Assembly: GCA_002729295.1 (NCBI GenBank)
Contig: PBTU01000110.1
Coordinates: forward strand, 1 to 17,530
Origin: Verrucomicrobiales bacterium
Lineage (GTDB): Bacteria > Verrucomicrobiota > Verrucomicrobiia > Verrucomicrobiales > Akkermansiaceae
Reading direction: 5' to 3'
DNA length: 17,530 bases
Shown piece by piece: positions 1 through 7,207 of this stretch. Every line of letters starts with the position of its first letter. Position 1 is the first letter of the stretch. The notes under the pieces were generated by a model that saw only the letters and a list, made by a program, of their open reading frames with translations, did not search any database and had not been told where the DNA came from. A program made the position numbers and the translations under genes.

Positions 1-843
1 GACGTGGAGGCCGAGAAACGGCAGTTGGCCTTGCTTGAGAAGAACGTGAAGACCAATGAGGAGCTGTTGGCAGATTTGGAACAGTTGAAGAAGCTGGAGA
101 AAAAGTCACGGAAAGAGCGGGATGATGAAGCGAAGAAGACCAAGGGAATCCAGGATGAAATTGCACGCCTTGAGGCGCTCTTGGATAAGACTCCGGTGCT
201 GAAAGTTGACCCCACAGTTGTGGGGATTCCGGCGAGTCGTCCGGTGCCGAAGAGTGCGGAGATATACCACGCTCTGGTCATCAACGATCGGGTGCATTTC
301 ATCGATCCTTTTACGCCGCTGAAAATGTTTGAGGATGAGTTTAGGCAGGAGAAACGAAACTTTCCGAATGAACGAATTAAGCGGCAGGGTGCAGATCGCT
401 ATATTTATCGTTCAGGTCCGATTCTCAAACACTACGAGGAATTCGATTTTAAAAACTCGCGAAACCAGAAAGTCAAACTGGTGGCCAATCCGGTCTCGAC
501 AAGAATGCAACTCGTGGTGTCGCCTGACCTTAAGGAAGGCGGAGCCTCTCTCGAAGAACTAAAAAAGAAAGACAGCAACTTTGCGAAGATCGTTTACAAG
601 CTCTCCAGCAATATTAGATCGGTGCTGATGTTTCACGTGCATCCGAATTCCTTCAATACTTACCTGCAAGCGCGTCGGGTGACCGATAAGGCCCGAGTCT
701 CGGCGGGTTGGGAAGTAAAGGGAATGGGCGCCTATTACATCCGCATCGATGATGTGGAAATCAGGAGAGAGAAAGAGCCTCCGCCGGCACCGACGAAGCC
801 TGGGCCGGAAAGGCCTCCAACATTACCGCCGAAGATCGATTAG
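1..843 (+). CDS. Unrecognised coiled-coil protein, 5' end outside the window
   Basis: The reading frame is open from the first base, so the gene probably begins upstream; the GTG at base 4 is not a convincing start. About 280 residues are visible. The first ~60 are rich in Glu, Lys and Leu with heptad-like spacing, which suggests a coiled coil. A mixed, probably globular domain follows at about residues 65-255, with a stretch near residue 205 reading SVLMFHVHPNSF. The protein ends in a Pro-rich tail (PPPAPTKPGP-type). No transmembrane segment is visible in this part; one could lie in the missing N-terminus. I do not recognise the family and assign no function. The stop at 841-843 is followed by 173 nt without a gene before the first sulfatase, so co-transcription with the sulfatases is uncertain. 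Confidence 0.8.
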   Translation, partial: DVEAEKRQLALLEKNVKTNEELLADLEQLKKLEKKSRKERDDEAKKTKGIQDEIARLEALLDKTPVLKVDPTVVGIPASRPVPKSAEIYHALVINDRVHFIDPFTPLKMFEDEFRQEKRNFPNERIKRQGADRYIYRSGPILKHYEEFDFKNSRNQKVKLVANPVSTRMQLVVSPDLKEGGASLEELKKKDSNFAKIVYKLSSNIRSVLMFHVHPNSFNTYLQARRVTDKARVSAGWEVKGMGAYYIRIDDVEIRREKEPPPAPTKPGPERPPTLPPKID

Positions 844-1016
844 GGGCCCAGGATTTTGGGTTTTCCAAGTTGGGTGTGGGAGAGTTGCGTTTTCCAAAGC
901 CAAGATTCTGCCTGATGTCCTCCATGTGAGATTGCGTCCTTTTTACGTTTTGGTGAGTAATTCTCGGAGAAATTCTTTTTGAGTGAGATTGGGGGAGTCT
1001 TTGCGTAGAAGTTTGC

Positions 1017-2441
1017 ATGCAGCGCACAGTGTTGGCCGTGGTATTGGCACTAGCATTGGTTTCCAGTGCCTCGGCGAAGGAGAAGAAACCCAATATTATT
1101 TATCTCATGCTCGATGAGTGGGGATATTTTGAATCGGGCCATATGGGGAGTAAGGATTTGATCACCCCCAATATTGATCAGTTTGCGAAGGATGGCATGA
1201 GGTTCACCAATGCCTATGCGGGGGCTCCGGTGTGTGGTCCAACGAGGTGCGTGTTGCTGACGGGCTTGCACTCCGGCCATACCTCGATGAGATCTAACAA
1301 TGGATTCGCGCCGATTCGCAAGGACGAGCAAACGCTGGCGAGCATGTTGAAGAAAGAAGGGTATGCCACGGGAGGATTTGGAAAGTGGGGAATCGGCGGG
1401 CGTGGGACCTCGGGTGTTCCGGAGAAGCACGGCTTTGACGAGTTCTTTGGATATTACGACCAGGTGCATGCGCATACTTTTTATCCAAAATACCTTATTC
1501 GGAATAGCAAGGAAGTGCCTCTGGAGGGAAACGAGGGAACGAGTTTTTACGAAGGGAAAACACATGCCCAGGATGAGATTTTCATAGAGTCGATGAAGTT
1601 CATTCGGAAGAACAAAGAGAAGCCTTTTTTCTGCTATCTGCCATGGACGCCGCCTCATGGATTGTGGGGAATTGATCAAGATGACCCGTCCTGGAAGTTG
1701 TTCAAAGACAAGCCGTGGACCGCAGGGCAGAGAACAAAAAACGACGCCAAGGTCTATGCCGCATTCATGCACATGATTGATCGGCAGATTGGGGAAATCA
1801 TCGAGACCCTGAAGGAGATGGACCTGGATCAGGAGACGATCTTTTTTCTGTGTGGCGACAATGGCGGGCAGGCTTACTTTTCGACGAAGGGTCGTCCGCA
1901 TGGTTTCTTCGGGCCGAATCTCAATCCGGAAACCGGTGAGCGTTTTAAGGCGGGGAAGGGATCACTCTACGAAGGTGGCTTGAAGATTCCCTTCCTGGTG
2001 CGCTGGCCAGGAATGATCAAGGAATCAGTGGCGGCCGACCATCTGTGTTACTTCCCGGACATTATGCCGACGCTTGCGGAGCTGGGCGAAGCAACTTGTC
2101 CTAAGACCGATGGCTTGTCGTTGATGCCGACTCTCATGGGTGAGCCGGGACAGAAGAATCATGAATACCTCTATTGGGAGTATGTCGGCCAGACCGCAGT
2201 AAGGATGAAAAACTGGAAAGCCTACAAAGGGAAAAAAGGAGACTGGCAGCTCTATGACCTTTCGAAAGAGGTAGAGGAGAAGGAGAACCTTGCGAAGGAG
2301 CACCCGGAGGTCCTCAAGAAGCTTGTTGGATTTGCCGAAGCGGCTCACGAACCAATCCGGCCTGGCGAGATTTATGATCGAGAGTTGATCGATAAGGATC
2401 GACTGCAGGCTCCGCATTCCCGGAACAAGAAAAAGAAATAG
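1017..2441 (+). CDS. Secreted type I sulfatase (arylsulfatase-like)
   Basis: A 474-residue sulfatase of the alkaline-phosphatase fold, predicted to hydrolyse sulfate esters in the periplasm or outside the cell. Residues 1-20 are a signal peptide ending SSASA. The sulfatase signature C-G-P-T-R is at residues 73-77 with the usual T-G after it; Cys73 would be converted to formylglycine. Other active-site positions are Lys123 (in FGKWG), His214 (in TPPHG), Asp281-Asn282 (in CGDNGG) and Lys314 (in KGSLYEGG). The usual metal-binding Asp-Asp pair is Asp33-Glu34 here, and the position after Lys123 that is His in the neighbouring sulfatase is Gly125. The tail is Lys-rich. The ATG at 1017 was chosen because it directly precedes the signal peptide; a GGGGGAG at 991-997 is too far away to be a normal ribosome site. 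The substrate cannot be read from the sequence. Confidence 0.93.
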   Translation: MQRTVLAVVLALALVSSASAKEKKPNIIYLMLDEWGYFESGHMGSKDLITPNIDQFAKDGMRFTNAYAGAPVCGPTRCVLLTGLHSGHTSMRSNNGFAPIRKDEQTLASMLKKEGYATGGFGKWGIGGRGTSGVPEKHGFDEFFGYYDQVHAHTFYPKYLIRNSKEVPLEGNEGTSFYEGKTHAQDEIFIESMKFIRKNKEKPFFCYLPWTPPHGLWGIDQDDPSWKLFKDKPWTAGQRTKNDAKVYAAFMHMIDRQIGEIIETLKEMDLDQETIFFLCGDNGGQAYFSTKGRPHGFFGPNLNPETGERFKAGKGSLYEGGLKIPFLVRWPGMIKESVAADHLCYFPDIMPTLAELGEATCPKTDGLSLMPTLMGEPGQKNHEYLYWEYVGQTAVRMKNWKAYKGKKGDWQLYDLSKEVEEKENLAKEHPEVLKKLVGFAEAAHEPIRPGEIYDRELIDKDRLQAPHSRNKKKK

Positions 2442-2456
2442 ACTTCTCCTTCAGCG

Positions 2457-3884
2457 ATGAAATTTCCTGTTAAGATACTATCAGTGATCGCATTGGCGAT
2501 TTTTACGCAAGCCACTCAAGGCGCGGACCGCCCGAATATTATTCTATGCATGACCGATGACCAGGGTTGGGGTGATGTCGGCTACAACGAGCATCCATAT
2601 TTGAAGACTCCGCATCTTGACCAAATGCATGCAGAGGGAGTGACCTTCACGCGGTTTTATGCCGGCGCGGCGATGTGTTCGCCGACTCGTGGAAGTTGTT
2701 ACACGGGCCGGAATCCTTATCGCTACGGGATTACGTTTGCGATGAAGGGGATGCTGGAGCCGAGCGAGGTTTCGATTACTTCGGTTTTGAAAAAACAGGG
2801 ATATACCACAGGGCATTTTGGGAAGTGGCATTTGGGAACCTTGTCCAAAGAGCCCGGCGATCAAAAGCGCTGGGGCACTTTTGCCAAGTCTCCGGCGCGA
2901 TACTACTGCCCGCCGTGGGAGCGCGATGTGGATGTTAGTTTTGTGACTGAGTCCAAGGTGCCGACTTGGGATCCATTGATCGATCCGGGTCCGATCAAGA
3001 AAGGAGGTTCGCCGTCGAGTGGAAAGCCCTACGGGAATGATTATTTTTCCGGGCCGGGGCAGAAGGTGACGGAGAATACGAAGGGTGACGATTCCCGTGT
3101 CATCATGGATCGGGCTCTGCCTTTCATTCGAAATGCGGTGAAGGAAGAGAAGCCCTTCTTTACCGTGATCTGGTTTCACACGCCGCATTCTCCGGTGGTG
3201 GGCGGGCCAAAGTATCGTGAGATGTATTCGGACCGGACGGAGCACGAGCAGCATTACTACGCTTGTCTCACGGCGATGGATAAACAAATTGGCCGTCTAC
3301 GTGCCGAGCTGGAATCAATGGGAGCGGCAGACAACACGATGCTGTGGTTTTGTTCCGACAACGGGCCGGCCAGACAGGGATCTCCCAGACACGTGGGGAC
3401 GGCCAAGGATCTGAAAGGTTATAAATTGTCGATCAACGAAGGCGGGATCCGGGTGCCGGGCTTGATGGTCTGGCCGGAGAAAATCAAAGAGCCAAAGACC
3501 GTGGTGGCTCCATGCTTCACCTCGGATTATTTTCCGACGATTCTTGATACGCTTGACGTGGATTTGCCCGCTGGGCGGACATACGACGGAGTCAGTCTCT
3601 TGCCCTTTGTGACGGGCAAGAAAACGGAGCGGAAGAAACCTCTGGGCTTTCTTAATAAGGACGGCAAGGAAGCCGCGTGGATGGAGCATCGCTATAAGTT
3701 GATTGAGGGAAAGAAGACGCCACAGCTTTTTGATATTATCGCCGATCCCGGTGAGTCGAAAAATCTCGCGGGGAAAAAACCGGAAGTAATGCAGCGATTG
3801 CACTTGGGCTTGAAGGCCTGGAAAGGCGAGGTGATGGCTGAGTTGAAAGCGACCGAAGCGAACCGGAAGGCGCTTGGGTTGTGA
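2457..3884 (+). CDS. Secreted type I sulfatase
   Basis: A 475-residue formylglycine sulfatase, starting 15 nt after the previous gene and likely co-transcribed with it. Residues 1-22 form a signal peptide ending ATQG. Active-site residues are in canonical form: Asp34-Asp35 and Asp40 (DDQGWGD), Cys74 in C-S-P-T-R, Lys123 and His125 in FGKWHLG, His244 in HTPHSP, Asp301-Asn302 in CSDNG, and Lys323 before INEGG. It is a sequence-diverged neighbour of the first sulfatase rather than a recent duplicate, which suggests two different linkages or positions on one sulfated glycan. No glycoside hydrolase, sulfatase-maturing enzyme or transporter lies beside it here, so the substrate is unknown. No Shine-Dalgarno motif is seen before the ATG. 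The stop is 8 nt from the convergent lepA stop. Confidence 0.94.
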   Translation: MKFPVKILSVIALAIFTQATQGADRPNIILCMTDDQGWGDVGYNEHPYLKTPHLDQMHAEGVTFTRFYAGAAMCSPTRGSCYTGRNPYRYGITFAMKGMLEPSEVSITSVLKKQGYTTGHFGKWHLGTLSKEPGDQKRWGTFAKSPARYYCPPWERDVDVSFVTESKVPTWDPLIDPGPIKKGGSPSSGKPYGNDYFSGPGQKVTENTKGDDSRVIMDRALPFIRNAVKEEKPFFTVIWFHTPHSPVVGGPKYREMYSDRTEHEQHYYACLTAMDKQIGRLRAELESMGAADNTMLWFCSDNGPARQGSPRHVGTAKDLKGYKLSINEGGIRVPGLMVWPEKIKEPKTVVAPCFTSDYFPTILDTLDVDLPAGRTYDGVSLLPFVTGKKTERKKPLGFLNKDGKEAAWMEHRYKLIEGKKTPQLFDIIADPGESKNLAGKKPEVMQRLHLGLKAWKGEVMAELKATEANRKALGL

Positions 3885-3892
3885 GGGGCTTG

Positions 3893-5692
3893 TCAGTCCC
3901 CTGACTTCAGCACCTTGATGAAGGCGTCCTGGGGGATGTTGACTTTGCCGAAGGCTTTCATCTTGGCTTTCCCTTTTTTCTGTTTCTCGAGGAGCTTGCG
4001 CTTTCGGGAGATGTCGCCGCCGTAGCATTTGGCGGTGACGTTTTTACGCATCGCGGAGATGGTCTCCCTCGCGATGATGTTTCCTCCAATCGCGGCCTGA
4101 ATGGCGACAACGAACATCTGGGTGGGGATGACTTCCTTGAGCTTGGCGGCAAGTTCGCGACCTCGGCCGACGGCTTTGTCGCGGTGGACGATGGTGGAGA
4201 AGGCTTCGACAGGGTCGCCGGCGATGAGCATATCCATTTTGACCATGTTGGCGGCGCGGTAGCCGGCGTGCTCGTAGTCCATGGACCCGTAGCCTTTGGT
4301 CATGGATTTGAGGCGGTCGTTGAAGTCGACGAGAATGTCGGCGAGGGGAACGGTCGCCGTGAGCATGACGCGGAATTCGTCGATGGTCTCGGTGTTTTCA
4401 AGATCGCCGCGCTTTTCCATGATGAGCTTCATGACGTCGCCGATGTAGTCGCCGGGAACCATGATAAAGATGCGCACGATGGGTTCTTTGATTTCTTCGA
4501 TGATTTGGGCTTCGGGGAGGTAGGACGGGTTGTCGATGATGAGTTCTTCGCCGTTGGTTTTGGTGACCTCGTAGATCACGGAGGGATAAGTCGAGATGAC
4601 GTCCATGTCGAACTCGCGGCGGAGGCGCTCCTGAATGATCTCCATGTGGAGAAGGCCAAGGAAGCCGCAGCGGAAGCCAAAACCGAGTGCGGTGGATGAT
4701 TCAGTTTGGAAGGTAAAGGCGGCGTCGTTGATCTGGAGCTTGCCCATGGCGACCTTGAGAGCCTCATAGTCGGAGGTGTCGATGGGGTAGATCCCCGAGA
4801 AAACCATGGGGCGGATTTCCTTGAAACCAGGGAGAGGCTCGGGGCAAGGCTTGTCCTTGTGAGTGATGGTGTCGCCGATTTTGACTTCGGCGGAGGACTT
4901 CATGTTTGCGATGATGTAGCCGACGTCCCCGGTTTTGAGTCCGTTGGTTTTGGTCATCTTGGGAGTGAAGATGCCGGTCTCCTTAATCTCGTAGTTGGTG
5001 GGAGTGTGGAAGAGCTTGATCTTATCGCCTTTCTTGACCTTGCCGGAGACGATGCGAACGTAGGAGACGACGCCGCGGAATTGATCATAGAGAGAATCGA
5101 AAACGGAGGCGCGAAGGAGGCCGTCGGGATTTTCGACCGGCGGAGGGACGAGCTCGACGACGGCTTCAAGGATGTCCTCGATACCGATCCCTTGTTTGGC
5201 GGAAGCGGGGATGGCGTGATCGCCTGGGATGGCAAGGATGTCCTCGAGCTGCTGGCGGCAGCGGGGGATATCGGCGGCGGGGAGGGCGATTTTGTTGAGA
5301 ACGGGGACGATGGCGAGGTCCTGTTCCATGGCGAGGTTGACGTTGGCCATGGTCTGGGCTTCCACGCCCTGGGCGGCATCGATGATGAGGATGGCGCCTT
5401 CGCAAGCGGCGAGGGAGCGGGAGACTTCGTAGGAGAAGTCAACGTGGCCGGGGGTGTCGAGAAGGTTGAGCTTATAGGTCTGGCCGTCCTTGGATTTGAA
5501 AGAGAGGGTGACGGGATGGGATTTGATGGTGATCCCTTTTTCCCGCTCGAGGTCCATGGAGTCGAGGTGTTGGGCCTGGGACTCCCGTTGGGTAATGGTC
5601 TGGGTGTGCTCCATGAGCCGATCGGACAGGGTCGTTTTACCATGATCGATATGGGCGATGATGGAGAAATTACGGGTGAGTTCGACGGACAC
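3893..5692 (-). CDS. lepA: Elongation factor 4 (LepA), ribosomal back-translocase GTPase
   Basis: A 599-residue translational GTPase, the usual length for LepA. It acts on the ribosome in the cytoplasm and affects initiation and elongation under stress. Visible motifs are the P-loop AHIDHGKT at residues 13-20, switch I with EKGITIKS near residue 51, and DTPGH at 79-83 with the catalytic-type His83. EF-G-like domains II, III and V follow, then a Lys-rich LepA C-terminal domain ending GKVNIPQDAFIKVL. The G4 motif near residue 133 reads N-K-I-A instead of N-K-x-D, so the Asp that normally selects guanine is Ala. The start codon is GTG (5690-5692), chosen because the family N-terminus (RNFSIIAHIDHGKT) follows within seven residues; no Shine-Dalgarno motif is seen. 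It lies downstream of the repeat-protein cluster on the same strand, with 253 nt between. Confidence 0.97.
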   Translation of the reverse strand: MSVELTRNFSIIAHIDHGKTTLSDRLMEHTQTITQRESQAQHLDSMDLEREKGITIKSHPVTLSFKSKDGQTYKLNLLDTPGHVDFSYEVSRSLAACEGAILIIDAAQGVEAQTMANVNLAMEQDLAIVPVLNKIALPAADIPRCRQQLEDILAIPGDHAIPASAKQGIGIEDILEAVVELVPPPVENPDGLLRASVFDSLYDQFRGVVSYVRIVSGKVKKGDKIKLFHTPTNYEIKETGIFTPKMTKTNGLKTGDVGYIIANMKSSAEVKIGDTITHKDKPCPEPLPGFKEIRPMVFSGIYPIDTSDYEALKVAMGKLQINDAAFTFQTESSTALGFGFRCGFLGLLHMEIIQERLRREFDMDVISTYPSVIYEVTKTNGEELIIDNPSYLPEAQIIEEIKEPIVRIFIMVPGDYIGDVMKLIMEKRGDLENTETIDEFRVMLTATVPLADILVDFNDRLKSMTKGYGSMDYEHAGYRAANMVKMDMLIAGDPVEAFSTIVHRDKAVGRGRELAAKLKEVIPTQMFVVAIQAAIGGNIIARETISAMRKNVTAKCYGGDISRKRKLLEKQKKGKAKMKAFGKVNIPQDAFIKVLKSGD

Positions 5693-5822
5693 GGGAAAAT
5701 TGTGAATGGTGAAAAGTGAGGAGTGAAGGATGATTTTGCCTCCCCGCGCGCGGGAGATAAGGGGAAATCGGAGAAAAGGGAAGGGTGGAGTGAGGGGAAG
5801 CCCATTCGGCGGGCCGACCCAT

Positions 5823-5897
5823 GGTGGCGTTGTGGTAGACGGTTCCGGAAATGTCTATGTCAGCACCGAGGCGAATCATGGTGGGGTGAAGTTCTCC
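5823..5897 (+). other. Possible single NHL/propeller-repeat remnant in the lepA upstream gap
   Basis: The 253-nt gap between lepA and the next gene (5693-5945) holds no convincing gene. One plus-strand frame, however, encodes 25 residues containing VVVDGSGNVYVS followed by ANHGGVKFS. This matches the layout of an NHL-type propeller repeat (G-V-x-V-D-x-x-G-N-V-Y-V, then N-H-x-x-V-x-K-F). There is no signal peptide, no neighbouring repeat and no start context, and the same frame runs on into antisense of the following gene. It may be a relic of a lost propeller gene, or chance. The opposite-strand reading (MIRLGADIDISG...) is not recognised. The gap may also carry the lepA promoter, but I see no clear -35/-10 pair. 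Confidence 0.25.
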
Positions 5898-5945
5898 GGC
5901 GGGAGGCTCAGAGAATCACCCTCTTTTGTGAAGATGTTATTGGGC

Positions 5946-7136
5946 CTATTTCTTCTTCCCAATGATGCGGGCCTGGTCTTCGGCGGAGAGGCCGCTGTTT
6001 TGGAGCCATTGGTTCGCTCTTTCGCGATCTTTCCTCATGTAGACTCGACCGGTGTCAACGAGGGCATTATTGCGATCCTCGGGGTCGCTGATGGCTGCGG
6101 CCCATTCTACTCCCATTGCCGGGTTGTCATGGACGACGCGGGTGGCATAGCCGTAGCGGGCCGAGTCGCGTTGGTCGGCAGGGATGCTGGAGATGGCCTC
6201 GGCAGCTTGCTCGGGACTACGTCCGGCCCAAGTGTGGAAGCTGGAGCTGATGGCGTGATTTTTGCCGTCGCCATCGGGGAGCTGACTTGCCCACTGAACC
6301 GCTTCGGCAGGGTCTTTTTTGGCAAAGTCATTTCCGAGTCGTTCGTAGGCTTGGTTCTGCAGAGTGCCTTCGGGGATGTTTTGGGCCCAGGCCGCGGCCT
6401 CTTCAGGATCGCCGGACCGAAGGACGGCATTTGCAGCAATATGAATCATTTTACCCGCCTCCTTGTCGCCGCCCGAAAATCGCTCGACGGCGAATTCCGA
6501 GGCAAGATTGGGATCGGCATCGGCGAGTCCGAAAACGGCTCCCCATTTCATGTAGTTGCCGCCGTTTTTGGCATTTTCAGAAAGTGAACTGAAATACGTC
6601 ATTGCGTCGTCGGGGTCGGTAGCGGCCCATCCGGCGAGAGAGGCGGCCATGTCTCGCTTGGGGGTCTCGGCACCGTTGTCGATGGCGACTTTCCCGGCCA
6701 GGGAGCCCCAGGCATAGTGAAACTCGCGAAACTCGGGTGAGTCCTGTGAGAGGTGGGCGATATTTTCCCGCATCTGTTTGGCGTTTTCGGGAGTGAGGGC
6801 TTTGAGAATTTCACCGAAGATGAGGCGTCGGGCGATGGGGCCTTTGGCGGTTTTAAATTCTTTGCCCAACTCGATGATGTCGGCTTCGGAGAGAGGACCG
6901 CTGTCTTCGGAATCTGATTCGCCGCGCGTTCTCACGGTTCGCCTGCGACCGGCGGAAGAATTTCCTTCTGATTCAGAATTGTTGGCATTGGAGACCGAGC
7001 GGATGGAGACTCCGGATTTTGATTCTTCAGAGCCGGCAGTCGAATCGGATTTGTCGGCGGAGAATTGTGAGCCGACGACGAATGAGGTGACAGCGACGAT
7101 GGCCCACGCGGAATGATAGAGGACTTGTTTGTTCAT
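5946..7136 (-). CDS. Membrane-anchored W/DP-repeat protein (paralogue of 10490-11704)
   Basis: 396 residues starting MNKQVLYHSAWAIVAV. Residues ~8-25 form a single hydrophobic helix (uncleaved anchor or signal), and a Ser/Glu/Arg-rich linker runs to about residue 80. A conserved block follows (LSEADIIELG, then KGPIARRLIF.EILK.LTPENA), and then about six helical repeats of ~31 residues. Each repeat carries W-A-x-x-(D/N)-P-x-x-A-x-x-W/Y. The body is probably an alpha-solenoid outside the cytoplasm. The 404-residue protein at 10490-11704 has the same architecture with near-identical stretches (GPIARRLIF, YGYATRVVHDNPA), so this is a duplication; the two copies flank the cytochrome fusion. The repeats also match the C-terminal half of the sigma factor at 11712-13661. 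I infer a scaffold or partner role; no enzymatic motif is visible. The upstream gap to the cytochrome gene is 71 nt, the largest inside the cluster, so a separate promoter is possible. Confidence 0.88.
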   Translation of the reverse strand: MNKQVLYHSAWAIVAVTSFVVGSQFSADKSDSTAGSEESKSGVSIRSVSNANNSESEGNSSAGRRRTVRTRGESDSEDSGPLSEADIIELGKEFKTAKGPIARRLIFGEILKALTPENAKQMRENIAHLSQDSPEFREFHYAWGSLAGKVAIDNGAETPKRDMAASLAGWAATDPDDAMTYFSSLSENAKNGGNYMKWGAVFGLADADPNLASEFAVERFSGGDKEAGKMIHIAANAVLRSGDPEEAAAWAQNIPEGTLQNQAYERLGNDFAKKDPAEAVQWASQLPDGDGKNHAISSSFHTWAGRSPEQAAEAISSIPADQRDSARYGYATRVVHDNPAMGVEWAAAISDPEDRNNALVDTGRVYMRKDRERANQWLQNSGLSAEDQARIIGKKK

Positions 7137-7207
7137 CGGGTAAACTGGTGATTTCTTCCAAGACCAACCTTATGTTACCTACACTAAGTTGCAGGGTGTC
7201 GGCGATC

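Noticed and set aside
1050..1901. Minus-strand open frame of 283 codons opposite the first sulfatase
   Set aside because: The plus-strand sulfatase has a signal peptide and all catalytic motifs; the opposite frame has no recognisable domain.
3884..3905. Short hairpins between the convergent sulfatase and lepA stops (AGGGG/CCCCT; GTCAG/CTGAC)
   Set aside because: The stems are only 5 bp, mutually exclusive and lack a T-run, so they are too weak to call a terminator.
4706..5719. Long plus-strand open frame (337 codons) opposite lepA
   Set aside because: It is antisense to an intact, motif-complete lepA. Its translation is Gly/Asp/Val-rich without domains, as expected from the codon bias of the real gene.
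5670..5879. Minus-strand 69-codon frame upstream of lepA (MIRLGADIDISG...)
   Set aside because: It overlaps the lepA start, matches no family I know, and has a low-complexity second half; kept only as part of the gap description.
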